From Mallotus nudiflorus (Eukaryota > Streptophyta > Magnoliopsida > Malpighiales > Euphorbiaceae): 64,000 nucleotides of DNA. Made by a program: the position numbers and the translations under genes. The DNA is taken from contig CANTUR010000049.1 of the NCBI GenBank assembly GCA_947683625.1, forward strand, positions 6,736,501 to 6,800,500, read 5' to 3'. Positions 48,896-61,196 of this stretch are shown here, one piece after another. Positions within the stretch are counted from its first letter, which is position 1. Each line of letters begins with the position of its first letter. The notes beneath the pieces were generated by a model. It did not search any database and was not told the DNA's origin. It saw nothing but the letters and a program-made list of their open reading frames with translations.

Positions 48896-49750
48896 GAATA
48901 TTTGCTTGTCCTCAAGCAAAACCTGAAAACACATATCTACCTAAAGAATCATACTCATTAACTAGCTTTAACTTGACTAACTACTATAATCTTCCTTTAA
49001 TAAAAAGTTTAAAAACTCAAAATTTAAAATAGCAACTGAGGTCAAGAATATATTGTTACTGTGTGAAGAGCATACTTTTCTAGTGAAAATATGAAAATAA
49101 ATGATTGAAACTAAAGAAAAATAGAAATAAGTAGGAATCGTGCCAACAATAAGGAGGCAAATAAGTTAATCAATCAATGTCTTCCCAATCTCAGCATCCC
49201 CCACCTTTCTTGTGTTACTCAGTGCGGAAACCTCCAAAATGAGTCCTTTGGATACTCTTACTCTTAAAGAGCATTGGAGTAGAAGGAGCATTTAAATGTT
49301 TTTTTTACATAACCACTATAAAGCAGCCTCAAATTCCTACTCACAAACACTTTTCTCAAATATCAATCATCTAGATTCACTTGTTCAATAGAAAAGTAAG
49401 CATTAATGTTCATTAAAATTTAAAAATTCCTAACCACAAGTTGCTCTTCTAATTTAAAAATTTTAAAATGATCCATTAAAGGAAGATTAAGGTATTTCTT
49501 TAAGAAAACTAAGATTAATGAATAAGGTTATAAAGGTATATATGTTGCAAAAATTCAAGTGTAAGGGCAAGGCATAAACACATAAAAGGGTAAAAAAATA
49601 AAAGATGTAGACTCTTAAAGTAAAACAAACACACAAGCATACAGTCATGAAAAGAAAATAAATAAAAGAAAACTAAAGAACAATATACTCCCTTTATTCT
49701 GGTGAAACTGGAGGGGGAATATATGGTGTGACCATGATGCACTTTACGGC
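48896..49750. other. G2 3' untranslated region
   Basis: Non-coding sequence between the Athila-type ORF and the polypurine tract. It aligns with 60293-61180 of G1 in reverse orientation. No other feature is seen. Confidence 0.6.
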
Positions 49751-50922
49751 TTAATTTATAGCTTTAGATCTTTTTCTTTGAGGAAGGATGTGAAAGATTT
49801 CATCAATTTGAAGTTGCAACCTTTTAGCTCTGGATTCACATCGCCTCTCGAACTTCTCTATCTGGTTGGACAAATCCATAAACATATTCCCAATCCTATT
49901 GTCAGAGATATCCATCTGCTCTTTGATTTTTTCCATGATACCATCACTCCATTTTTCAGTGTTCCCTCGCTTCCCTGATTGAGCTTCACTCCCATTATCT
50001 CCTTTTTTAGTTGCATTAGGAGGTAAAGGTATTTCACTATGTTGCATTGCCATTTGGCGGATCATGTAGCATCTTCTACCCATTACATCATGAAACTCAT
50101 TGAATTCGGTGATAATTTTGGCTTGCACTAGGTAATCTTCATTAAGGGACTCGGCTTCTAAAGGCCTCCAATTTATGTTTGGCAAATTTGAATTGAGCAA
50201 AATACAATGCTAATCCAGTGACAATATGCCCCATTGAGATCAATGTCTTTCTAGCCTGAACAACATGCCAAATAGAACACAAAATAAAGTATGTACTACA
50301 TACTTTTGTGTTAGTCTTCAAGCACTACAACATGAATAGTTCATTAGAAGAAACCCTAGTGCTATCTTTTCTTCCAAAGATTGTATGTGCCATGAATTTA
50401 TGCATGATTAAATATGAGTGATCTTTGATCAAACCACCAGTCATTATTTGACCCTCACAAACTTTATCACCCAAAAACTACTTATATTATAATCCATAGG
50501 AGGTTGACAAACACCTCTTTGAGGAAAAGCAAAGATTTGAAACATGATTTCATAGTCAAATAAGTATTCTTTCCTAAAGAACCTACATGAAAAGATCCCT
50601 AACAGTGCATCTAGAATCTTAAATATAGTGTAAAATTCTATTATGAGTTCAATGAATACATCATATTGGGCTGTAGCCAATTTAAACCACCCCAATTTAT
50701 TGCAAAACACATCTATGGTTCCCTTAATACCCATATTCAACAATACCTTATATCAAAGTATTTTGTCTTGCTGAAATTTCTCTTGACTAAGGAGTAGAAT
50801 CTCTTCCCTTCCACTTCAGAATAAATGGCAAAGAAAGCTTCATAATCGTCCCTCATGTCCTTAGGCTTGCCCTTGCCATCATTAAGCTTCTTTCCTTAAA
50901 ATTGTGTCTTTGTTCTAGCCAT
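49751..50922 (-). pseudogene. G2 Athila-type ORF (envelope-position gene)
   Basis: It starts MARTKTQF at 50922 and ends at 49751. Open pieces are 50444-50743 (GIKGTIDVFCNKLGW; FAFPQRGVCQPP) and 49751-50200. The latter ends in a helical, charged segment with SNQIEKFERRCESRAKRLQL that looks coiled-coil. It is a close match to G1 ORF 2 (59053-60292). Two frameshifts and several stops inactivate it. Family function is unknown. No signal peptide or membrane segment is evident, so an envelope role is not supported by the sequence. Confidence 0.75.
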
Positions 50923-51239
50923 CACAACAATGTTAGTACTAAAATAAAACAATAAAAGAGAATGGAATTAACAAGAACAAAAACAAAAACAAAAGTCAAC
51001 AAAGTTTAAATAAGAAAAAAAAGTTACGAGAAACAAAAAATCCTAACCCTAATCAAAAAGTAAAAGAGATAAATTCTAACTGTATATATAAAGGAAATAA
51101 AATCAACACTCCAATAAAATAAAAGTTGCTCACCCATTAATTCGGGAAGTTTAGCTCACTTAGGTAACTAAAATCAACTAAACTCCTAATGGAACAAGGA
51201 AATAACATAAAAACAAATAAAATCACAACTAACAAGCTC

Positions 51240-51600
51240 GCAAAATAAAAAAATTTTAATTCCTCCCCCACACTTAAAATGTGCAATGTCCTCATTACAA
51301 CGTTTATAACAGGAAAAATTTAAGGAATTTGAATTGTCCTGTGCATCAGGTCACATGGCCATGTGCAAAATGTGCACAACTATGTATCAATTTTTGGCAT
51401 CGTAATGCGCACGGCTGTGTGACCTGATTATCCAAAAGTGTTGACGCAAGACGCATAGCCATGTGCATTTTTAGCATTGTCATGTGACCTGTACATGCAT
51501 ACTTTAGAAAATTTTCCAAATCAAAAATTCAACACACATAAACAAGCAATGCATCACCAATTTGACTTACAAGTCACTCGAAACAACATTCCACTAAACA
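51240..51600 (-). repeat. Palindrome-rich leader of the G2 Athila-type ORF
   Basis: It contains GGTCACATGGCCATGTGCA (about 51350), GCGCACGGCTGTGTGACC (about 51407) and GCATAGCCATGTGCA (about 51451), the same palindromic words as in the G1 leaders. Minus-strand TTTTAAGTGTGGGGGAGG at about 51263-51280 precedes the ORF and recurs before G1 ORF 2 (58702). Confidence 0.75.
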
Positions 51601-51798
51601 TTTAACTCACAAGACCTCTTCTAGAGCTCCAACCTATCTTTCATTCCCTGAAATGCATAAGAAACAATCATTAAAAATAGAATAAACTTGCAACAACATA
51701 AAAGAAATAATCAAACAATAAAAATAAATAAAAATAGTCTTGGTTGAGCGCCAAAGAAGTGCTATTTTAATGGTCCATGAGCTAGACCATCAAATTGA

Positions 51799-53250
51799 TC
51801 ATCCAGTTGATTCCTTCAAGTATGAAACTTGATTGAACTCTTCAAATGTGCTTCCATGGTATAGCTTTAACCTTTGCCCATTCACTTTGAATATGTCTCC
51901 TTTTGTGTTGCTCAATTCTACAGCTCCATGAGGATATGAATGAGTCATTATATACGGTCTTGTCCATCTACTTTTAAACTTTCCAGGAAACAATCTGAGT
52001 CATGAGTTGAATAACAAAACTTGATCACCTTCCTTAAACTCCTTGATTCTTACTCTTGCATCATGCCATCTCTTAGTACGTTCTTTTATAAATCCTTGAA
52101 TTTTCATAAGCAGCTTCTCTTATCTCTTCAAGTTCATTCAGCTATAACATTCTTTTCTCAGCTACCTTCTTGAATCAAAATTCAAGGGTTTCACTGCCCA
52201 ATAGGCCTTATGTTCAAGCTCAACGAGAAGATGACATGCTTTGCCATAAACCACCTTGAAGGGAGACATCCCAAGAGGTGTTTTATAAGCTGTTGTATAT
52301 GCCCACAAAGCATCATCAAGCTTCCTTGCCCATTCTTTCCTTGACTTACTGTTCTCTCCAAAATCTTCTTCAACTCCCTATTACTCACCTCAACTTGGCC
52401 ACTAGTTTACGGGTGATAAGGTGTAGCTACCATGTGCTTCACACCATAGCGAGCTAAAAAATCTTCCATATTCTTGTTGCAAAAGTGTGTTCCCTCATCA
52501 CTTATGATGACTTGAGGCATTCCAAATCGAGAGAATAGCTTCTTTAATAACTTGCAAACAACCCTTACATCATTGACTGTGCATGCCTGAGCTTCCACCC
52601 ACTTAGAAACATAATCCACATAAACAAGAATATACCTGTTACCATTTGACACCGGAAATGGTCCTATGAAATCAATGCCTTAAACATAAAAAATTTCCAC
52701 CTCTAGAATTCCATATTGGAGCATTTCATCCTTCTTTAAAATATTTCCACTCCTTTGGTATGCGTCACAATGCATCATAAAATCTCTAGCATTTTGAAAA
52801 ATTGACGGCCAATAGAACCCTATTTCAAGAACCTTAGTAGTTGTTCTTTGTGGTCCATAATGTCCACCATTAACCCTCCTATGACAGTGTTATAAGATTT
52901 CTCCTACTTCCTCATTTGTTACACATCTCCTCACCATGCCATCATTGCATAGTTTCCACAAAAATGGTTCATCCCAAATGTAGAACTTAGCATCATGAAT
53001 CAACTTTTTCTTTTGCTGAGGAGTGAAATCTTTTGGAATTTCACCCACTGATAAAAAATTTTCTACATCAACAAACCAAGGAGCACCTATAAACCCTATA
53101 ACGAAAATCATTTTGTTAGGGAACATCTCCTTGATAGGCTCTTGCTTATCACTTTCTTGTTGTTCCAACTCCAACCTTGAAAGATGATTAGCTACTACAT
53201 TTTCAACTCATTTCTTATCTCTGATCTCAATATCAAACTCTTACAACAGA
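51799..53250 (-). pseudogene. G2 integrase and pol C-terminus
   Basis: Open pieces are 52890-53174, 52407-52652, 52191-52388 and 51799-51993. The zinc-binding region is partly decayed: HCHRRVNGGH is kept, but the later Cys pair reads CDAYQ. The core shows Asp in GIDFIGPF, Asp in ISDEGTHF (about 52500) and Glu in NRELKKILERT (about 52375). The tail KFKSRWTRPYIM precedes a stop at 51799. Frameshifts separate the pieces. Confidence 0.85.
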
Positions 53251-53275
53251 AGTACCCATCTCATGAGCCTTAGTT

Positions 53276-54660
53276 TCAAATCCTTTTGTTCATTAAATAC
53301 TTCAATGTTGCATGATCTGTGTATACAATTGCCTTAGATCCAAGGAGGTATGATCTGAACTTGTCAAAAGCAAATATAATAGCCAACATCTCCTTTTCTA
53401 TAGTAGCATAATTCAACTGAGTATCTATCAATGTTTGGCTTGAATAATAGATCACATGAAACTTATTCCCCATTCTTTGGCCAAGAACGACTCCTATTGC
53501 ATGATCACTAGCGTCACACATCAGCTCAAATGGTAGACTCCAATCTAGTGCCATCACTATAGGAGCATAAACAAGTGCTTGTTTTAACCTGTCAAAAGCC
53601 AATTTTCAATTATCATTAAAATCAAAAGGTGAATCTTTTTTAGGTAACTTACAAAGAGGTTTTGAGATTTTTGAGAAATCCTTGATAAATTGCCTATAGA
53701 AGCCTGCATGACTAAGAAAACTCCTAACTCCTTTAACATTTATGGGGTACTATAGCTTTTTAATTGCCTCCACCTTTGCTTTATCAACCTGAATGCCTTA
53801 AGCTGAAATCTTGTGTCCAAGTACAATACCTTCATCTACCATGAAATGGCACTTTTTCCAATTCAGCACTAAATTTGTTTCCTCACAATGCACTAGAACT
53901 TGCTCCAACTTGCTCAGACATTCTTCAATTAAGTTTCCATAGATAGAAAAATCATCCATGAAAACATTTATGATCTCCTCTACTAAATCTGCAAATATAG
54001 CCATCATACATCTCTGAAAAGTTGTAGGAGCATTACATAACCCAAATGGCATCCTCTTGTATGCAAATGTGCCATAAGGATATGTAAAGGTGGTCTTCTC
54101 TTGATCTTATAGAGCTATTGCAATTTGATTATAGCCTGAGTAACCATCCAGGAAGTAGTAAAAAGCATGTCCTGCTACCCGCTCCAATATTTGATTAATA
54201 AAGGGTAATAGGAAATGGTCTTTCCATATAGATGAATTCAGTTTCCTATAATCAATGCACACTCTCCATCCATTCACCACTCTTGTAGGAATGAACTCTC
54301 CTTCAATATTTTGCACAATTGTTATCCCCCCTTTTTTGGCACACACTGAATTGGGCTAACCTAAGAACTGTCAGAGATTGGATAAATAATTCTTGTATCA
54401 AGTAGTTTGACCACTTCTTTCTTTACCACCTCTTACATGTTCGGGTTGAGCCTCCTCTGTCTTTTAATGGTTGGCTTATGTCCATCCTCCAATAAAATCT
54501 TATGTACATAATAAGAGGGACTTATACCTCTTATATCCAAAATCTGCTAATTGATTGCCTTTATTTTTCTCTTCAGCATGTTCACTAATAAATCCTTTTG
54601 CTCCTTGCTAAGTTTAGAAGATATAATCATAGGTAAAGTTTGTCGTCACTAAGAAAAGTG
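53276..54660 (-). pseudogene. G2 reverse transcriptase and RNase H
   Basis: In order on the minus strand: KKGGITIVQN and GWRVCIDYRKLN (54107-54346), MPFGLCNAPTTFQRCMMAIF then FMDDFSIYG (53798-54052), and the RNase H region LPFELMCDASDHAIGVVLGQ (53276-53602). It matches G1 40648-42100 closely but has a different set of stops, so the copies decayed independently. The polymerase Asp pair is intact. Confidence 0.9.
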
Positions 54661-54954
54661 TACCTTAAATATTGAGATAATGGCTTCAAGTATAGTTTTG
54701 GTGGTTTTATAATTGAGGGTGGTGTGGGTTTAGTGTTTGGTAGTTGTATGTGTGGTTGGTGTGGATATTTGAGAGTCACATCTTCTTGAGAAGATTGTAC
54801 CTTTAAGCACGTCTCAATATTCTCAACTTCTAAAGACCGTGCCAACCTCCCTCGTTGGACTTCATTCACACATTCATCAATGACTTCAACTTGTATGCAA
54901 AAGTCTTTATCATAGGGATATTTTATAGTTTCATAGATATTAAACTTATAGCTC

Positions 54955-55446
54955 TCATTCCCCCACTCTTAATATGAGAGTTCCATCATAGACGTCAATT
55001 GTTACTCTAGCAGTGTAAAAGAATGGCATACCAAGGATTAGTGGAACCTCCTTATCTTCTTCAAAGTCAAGGACTATAAAATCCACTGGAAAAATAAATT
55101 TTTCAGCCCTTACTAACACATCTTCCACTATCCCTTCTGGTTCCTTCACTGTCCTATCTGCAAGTTGTAATCAAATGCTTGTAGGTTTTGCTTCTCCTCA
55201 TCCCAATTTCCTTTAAACAGACAAAGGCATAAGATTAATTGAAGCTCTAGAATCACATAAAGCTCTTTGAAAATTTAAATTTCCCACAGAACAAGGAATA
55301 CTGAGACTCCTTGGATGCTTCCTTTTTAAAGGAAGTTTCTTCGATATGATAGCACTACACTCTTTTATGAGTGTGATGGTCTCACATTCTTGCAACTTCT
55401 TTTTGTTGGAAATCAGTTCATTAAGAAATTTAGCATACTTAGGCAT
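54955..55446 (-). pseudogene. G2 aspartic protease
   Basis: ALCDSRASINLMPLSV ends the open piece 55213-55446. The following piece (54955-55149) has KEPEGIVEDVLVRAEKF and LILGMPFFYTARVTIDV. As in G1, the Gly of the catalytic triad is Arg. Confidence 0.8.
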
Positions 55447-57110
55447 TTATGAAAGACATTTCACCAGAGGCATGTTGATGTGGAGTGCTTTAAACCTTTT
55501 TAAAAATTTAGCAAATTGTTGATCATGCTCCTATGTCTTCAATCTTTAAGGGTATGGAGCTAGAGGTTTTAAGGTTTCATTAGTGGTGGTGTAGGTCTCT
55601 CTACTACTCATTCCTTATTTTTGTTATCACCTTGCAGCTTCTCCTCTATTTGCACTTTAACCCATTCATCCTCTTGCTCTTTCTCCTCTTCCTTCTTCTT
55701 TTCCTGACTCATATTTTATTATTACTTTTGGGATTTCTATCTCTGTTCCACTTCTCAAGGTGATAGCCTTCAATTGTTCTTTTGGATTCTTCTCAGTGTT
55801 GCTTGGCAAAGAACCTTAATTCCTCATTGATAAAGAATTTGCCAACTACCCCATTTGCACCTCTAAATTATGAATAAAGGAAGAGTGGTTCTTGAACATT
55901 GGCTGAGTGTCTTGATACATTTTCTCAAATCCATGAACTTCTCCAACTTACTCTCTAGAGAACTCATAGAAGATGAATTTTTTTCTTGATGGTAATTTGG
56001 TTGCTGGTGTTCCACATTATGCCCTACAAAACTAGGTGGTGCTTGTGGCCTCCATTGGTTATTCCCTTGATTGCTCTAAGAGAAATTAGGATGATTTCTC
56101 TAACTTGGATTATAGGTATTGCCATGCACTTGGTTCTGCTATCCTTTAAAGGTGTTCACAAAGTTTACATTCTCCATGGACAAGCTATGCATCATCTAAC
56201 ATTTTATAGTTAGATGACTACCCTGACATAATTCATAAGAGGAAGACAAGTTAGATATGGCATTGATATTCATTTTATCCATTCTTTTAGATAAAGCATC
56301 CATCTTTGCATTTAACATCATCAAACTGTTAACTTTAATTACTCCCCCTCTCTTTGGAATAGCTTTCTCACTGGACCAGAGGCTTTGGGTATTAGCCATT
56401 TCTTCAAAAAGCTCTAAGGCATCTTCTAGTGTCTTAGACATGATAGTTCCTTCTACTGATGCATCTATGTTTGCTCTCATTGTAGGATTGACCCCCTTAT
56501 AAAAAGACTGTGCCAAATCCCATGAAGGAATCAGCTGTGCTGGACATTATCGCTGAAGGTCCTTGAATCTATCCCAACACTCATAAAAACTTTCATCATC
56601 TCTTTGTTAGAAAGAGTTGATTTCATTTCTAATTTTGAGTACTTTAGTTGGTGGAAAGTACTTATTGAAAAAGTTATATAAAGCTCCTGCCATATGTTTA
56701 TGAAGTTAGGTGCCAAACTAGTGAACCATCTTTTTGCTCTATCCATCAATGAAAATGGAAAAAGGATGAGCCTGATTGCTTCTGGTTGTACTCCATTCCT
56801 CTTGAAGGTTGAACAATACTCCAAAAATCTTGTCATGTGACCAATTGGATCCTCATGCGGTAAGCCACTAAATTGTGAGTTTTCAATCATTTGGATCATG
56901 GCGGGTTTGATTTCAAAGTTATTTGCAGCAACCACTGACCTTACAATCGAAGTTTGGTCACCTTGGACATTGGGACTCACAAAGTTCCTTATAGTTCTGT
57001 GGGCAACCTAACTATTTTGGCCATCTTGTCCATTATGTGCTTCCCTACCCCCTAGAGCAGGTTTCTTTCATCTTCCCCTCCTTTAATCCTATCTCTATTC
57101 TGTCTTCTCC
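55447..57110 (-). pseudogene. G2 gag pseudogene
   Basis: The main open pieces are 56531-56980 (NNFEIKPAMIQMIENSQF; RLILFPFSLMDRAKRWFTSL) and 56196-56516 (MLNAKMDALSKRMDKM). A zinc knuckle lies at about 56199-56238, in which the first Cys is Tyr (YELCQGSHLTIKC). A frameshift near 56640 divides the capsid part. The gag-protease spacer down to 55447 is rich in Glu/Lys and decayed. Unlike G1, the 5' end and primer-binding site are present. Confidence 0.85.
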
Positions 57111-57290
57111 TTCAGTGAATAGTTCTTTCAATCTCTAAATCAAGTGGTATTAAATGGGCTCCTTGTTTGCTTGTGCTACACGTTGTGTGCATGCAACAAT
57201 AAGAGTTCCTATAAAACCAAAAAAAATAACAAAAGTAAAAAATAACATCTAAATCAAACAACACAAAATTCTCAACAATATTAATTTGGC

Positions 57291-57310
57291 AATCCCCGAC
57301 AATGGTGCCA
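57291..57310 (-). other. G2 primer-binding site, tRNA-Asp type
   Basis: The minus strand reads TGGCACCATTGTCGGGGATT, a CpG-decayed form of the TGGCGCCGTTGCCGGGGA site used by Athila-lineage elements. It lies 6 bases from the 5' LTR end. Confidence 0.85.
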
Positions 57311-57316
57311 AAAACT

Positions 57317-58631
57317 TGATGGGTTTCCACAAGTATACAGATTCGTACAAGTAGTAATTAAATATCGATCCCACAGAGATTGAAGATTAACTACAGTGAT
57401 ACTAGTTGTGTTTGTTTGTTTAAACAATAAAAAAGGGTATTTTGAATTAAACTAAGACAAAACATAAAAAATCACAATGAAATAACAATCACTTTAGAGA
57501 GCTAGGGTTCTTATTACTAATTCAACCTTTGTTTAAAATCAATTAACTACTAAGCCATACCTAACCTTAATCCAATTTGAGGGTTTCTCAAGAATCATAG
57601 GCTTTCCTCCTAAGGCAACCCTATGATTAACCAAGTAAATTGATGTTCTTAGATTTAAAGCTCTTGCCTACTAAGTGTTCGGTTAACCCAGTTTAAGCAC
57701 TAACCCTTAATCAATATTAGTTGCTTAAATGTTTCTCAACTAAGAAAGCATCTAATAGGTTATTATTTAAATCCAATACAACCCATCTCTAGATCAAGTT
57801 TTATTGTGTATATTCAATCAAAGGGTGATCAATCCTAAGAAGACATTAAGTTCAACAACAACCAAAGGATCTAGATTAATGGCTTAGGTTTAATTGTGAT
57901 TAGCCCATGGTTGAATTGCAACAAGAACCCTAACTAAGAATTTAGCTACTTATGTTAATTGTAAAGAAAAAGAAGAAGAATAAAAGAAAATAGACATCAT
58001 CATTAAATCAAAATTAAGAATGAATAAACACAATTGAATAGAAGAAACCCTTAGGAAGCTTGATGTTCTTTAATTCTTATTCTCAAATCTACAAAACTAA
58101 CATAAGTAAGAAAAATCCTTATTCTCTCCAAAATTGCTCTAAGAAAATGTATATAAAAAATTGATGAAAAATCCTCCTCCTTATTTCAGGTGGCTACCCT
58201 CTTGTAAAACCCTAATTACCAGCCCTAAGGTTACAGCCATGCAAAATTTCCATATTGTCCCTCATAAGTCAACAATTAAATTTGACTCTGAATTTCCCAA
58301 TCACCAGGTCACACGGTCATTTGCATTTTGCACATGATCGTGCACCTCACTTCTTCAGCATTTTAGCATATCGACCTCCATTGCTTTTTGGGCCCACTTC
58401 AAGTGTCCACGACTCCCATGTAACCTGCCTCTACTATTCTTTGACTTCCCTAAATACATAAAAATCAACTAAAAATAAACCAACTAATACATAAAAATAA
58501 ATAAATACACAAGACATGCATTAAGTACTTAACTAAATAAAAACTGAATAAAGGAAACACAAACTTAACTAAAATTGCATCTAATCCTAATACAAAGACT
58601 ACTTAAAATAATGCATTTTTCACACTCATCA
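57317..58631 (-). mobile_element. G2 5' LTR, intact (1315 bp)
   Basis: The minus strand runs from TGATGAGTGTGAAAAATGC at 58631 to AAACCCATCA at 57317. It gives the uninterrupted reference for the split 3' LTR. The imperfect hairpin ACGGTCATTTGCA..CACATGATCGTGCA lies at 58313-58345. Confidence 0.95.
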
Positions 58632-58636
58632 ATCAA

Positions 58637-59052
58637 CATGGCCATTTAATTTTTATTTTTCACATTCCTTGCCCTATGCTCATGCAATGAGGACAATGCA
58701 TATTTTAAGTGTGGTAGAGATTAAAATTTTTGAATTTTAAAATTTTCAATTTTTTTGTTAATTTTGTTTTATCTTATTTTATTCTTCTTGTTATTTATGG
58801 ATTCTAGGAGAGCTTAATTTCCTATTTGATTCCTAATTTCTATTTGATAAAGGAAACGTTGACTTGATAATCTTTATTTTTCCTTTTTTTTTTGGTAAAA
58901 ATTACATATTAGTTCCTTTCCTTTTTGTTGTAGGAATAGAATTCTTTATAACCCTTTTTCTTACTTAAACCCTATTATTCTTGGTTTTTTTTTGTTCTTG
59001 TTATTTTTCTGTTTTGCTATGCTATTTTTTCAGAGACATTAACATTATTGTG
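58637..59052 (+). other. G1 leader continuing after the G2 insertion
   Basis: It starts CATGGCCATTTAAT, resuming the palindrome-rich leader cut at 45990. It then has GAGGACAATGCATATTTTAA and AGTGTGGTAGAG (58690-58720), the block that precedes the Athila-type ORF in G2 too. Confidence 0.7.
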
Positions 59053-60292
59053 ATGGCTAGAATAATTTATATTAAGGAAAGAGGCTTAGCAATGACAAAG
59101 GTAAGTCCAAAGACATAAGAGATGATTATGAAGCTTTCTTTGCCATTTACTCGAATGAGGATGGTAAGAGATTCTGCTCCTTAGTTAAAAGAAATTTTAA
59201 CAAGCCAAAATATTTTGATGATGAGGTACTTTTAAACATAGGGATTAAGGGGACCATAGACATATTTTGTAAAAAATTGGGGTGGTCTAAACTAGCTATA
59301 GCCCAACATGATGTGTTCATTGAGTTCACAATAGAATTTTACACTACATTTAAAATTCCAAATGCAAATCAAGGGGTTTTTTCATATAGGTTATTTGGAA
59401 AATAATACTATTTTGATTATGAAATCATGTCTAATATCTTTGGCTTTCCTGAAGGAGGTATTTGTCAACCTCCATTGGATTATAATATGAGTATTTTTTG
59501 GCATGAAATCATCGGGAGTGATAGAGTTTGTGAAGGCCAAGTAATAACCAATGGTTTGATTAAAGATCACTCATATTTAATTCTTCACAAGTTCATGTCA
59601 CACACCATCTTTGGTAGAAAGGACAACACTAAGGTTTCTCCATATGAGTTATTTATGTTATAGTGCTTGAAAACTAACACAAACATGTGTAGCACATACT
59701 TTATTATGTGTTCTATCTGGTGTGTTATGCAAGCTAGGAAAGCATTATTGTCATTGGGGCATATTATCACTGGTTTAGCATTATATTTTGCTCCATATGA
59801 ATTTGCCAAACATTAATTAGAGCCCTTGGAATTTAAATTCCTTAATGAAGACTACCTTATTTGAGGTGAAATTATCATAGACTTTAATGAGCTTCATGAT
59901 GTCACTTCAAGAAGATGCTACTTGTTACGCCAAACAACAATGCAATATGGTGAAGTCCCTTTGCCTCTTGGTACTATAAAGGAAGAAGCTAATGGAAGTA
60001 AAAGACAAGTAAGGAAGAAGGGAGCACCGAAGGATAGAGTGAAGGAATCATGGAAAAAATCAAGGAGCTTATGGACATCTCTAATAGTAGAATTAGGAAT
60101 ATAATCATAGACTTATCTCTTGAGATGGAGAAATTTAATAGATGTTGCGAATTGAGGGCTGAAAGGTTGCAAGCCCAAATTGATAAAATCTTTCATATAC
60201 TTCCTCAAAGCAAAAGGTTTAAAATGATTAATATTGCAATAAGAGATTCCATTGTCATTCCATTCATTTCCCCACCAAGTGCATCAAAATGA
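59053..60292 (+). pseudogene. G1 Athila-type ORF 2 (envelope-position gene)
   Basis: It starts MARIIYIKERG at 59053. Open pieces are 59427-59663, 59922-60104 and 60050-60292. Conserved parts include DDYEAFFAIYSNEDGKRF, GIKGTIDIFCKKLGWSKLAI, IFGFPEGGICQPPLDYNMS and a charged C-terminal helix (MEKFNRCCELRAERLQAQID). It corresponds along its length to G2 49751-50922. G1 ORF 1 shares only the general family layout. Frame changes near 59110 and 60050 and several stops inactivate it. Confidence 0.75.
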
Positions 60293-61196
60293 GGGAAGTA
60301 CATTGTTCTTTAGTTTTTGTTTGTTTTTATTTTCTTTCTATATTTGTGTGTTTGCTTTACTTTAAGAGTCATGCATGTTTCGGTTTAATTTTTATGTTGT
60401 TCATGCATTACTCTCACACTTAGATTATTGCAATCTATTCACATATATAGTCTTATTCATTAAAGTTTAGTTTTCTTAAAGAAATGCTTTAATCTTCCTT
60501 TAATGATTTATTTAGGACTTTTTAAATTAGGAGAGTAATTTGTGGTTAGGAATTTTTACATTTTAATGAACCTAATGCTTACTTTTCTATTGAACAAATG
60601 AAATTAAGTGTTTGATGCTTAAGAAAAAATGTTTGTAAGTTGGAATTTGTGTCTAACCTTAGTACGATTAAATTCTCAAGTATTTTGGTTTGTAAAAAAA
60701 TGAGATGGAGCATAAAATGCACTTGTTAGGAGCTAAATTTGAAAAGAATCTCTTTAAATGCTCATACTACTCCAATGCTCTTTTTAGAGTAAGAGTATCT
60801 AAATGACCCTTTTGAGAGGTATCTAAAATGAGTAGTGCAGGAAAGGTGGAGGATACTAAAATTGGGAAGACTTTGATCGAATAAAAGTTTTAAAACCTTA
60901 TATGTGCTAAATTTATAACTTCATAAGTTTTAGAGTGATTCCTACTTGCTTTCATTTTTCTTGAGTGTCAATTATTTGATTTCATGATTTTAATAGAAAA
61001 GTATGCTCTTTACATAATAACAATGCATTCTTGACATCATATTACTATTTTAATTTTGATTTTGTAAGCTTTTTATTAAAGGAAGATTGAGGTAGTTAGT
61101 CAAGTTAAAACTAGTTAATGAGCATGATTCTTTAGATGAATATAGTGTATTCGAGCTTTGCTTGAGGACAAACAAACATTCAAGTATGGGAGAATT
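60293..61196 (+). other. G1 3' untranslated region and polypurine tract
   Basis: Non-coding. It ends CAAGTATGGGAGAATT (61181-61196), a decayed polypurine tract directly before the 3' LTR. Confidence 0.7.

Larger units (their letters stand above)
45991..58631 (-). mobile_element. Complete Athila-type Ty3/gypsy element G2 (TSD ATCAA)
   Basis: Both LTRs are present (57317-58631 upstream, 45991-48880 downstream), with ends TGATGAG..CCATCA on the minus strand. Identical ATCAA flanks lie at 45986-45990 and 58632-58636. Internal order: primer-binding site, gag, protease, RT/RNase H, integrase, leader, one Athila-type ORF, polypurine tract. The two LTRs look roughly 90% identical by eye, with mostly transition differences. 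All ORFs carry stops or frameshifts. It is inserted inside G1 and contains a solo LTR in its own 3' LTR, so its raw length of 12.6 kb includes 1.56 kb of foreign DNA. Confidence 0.95.

Noticed and set aside
49515..49742. 75-codon minus-strand ORF with hydrophobic residues
   Set aside because: It lies in the G2 3' untranslated region, and the matching G1 region is not open in that frame.
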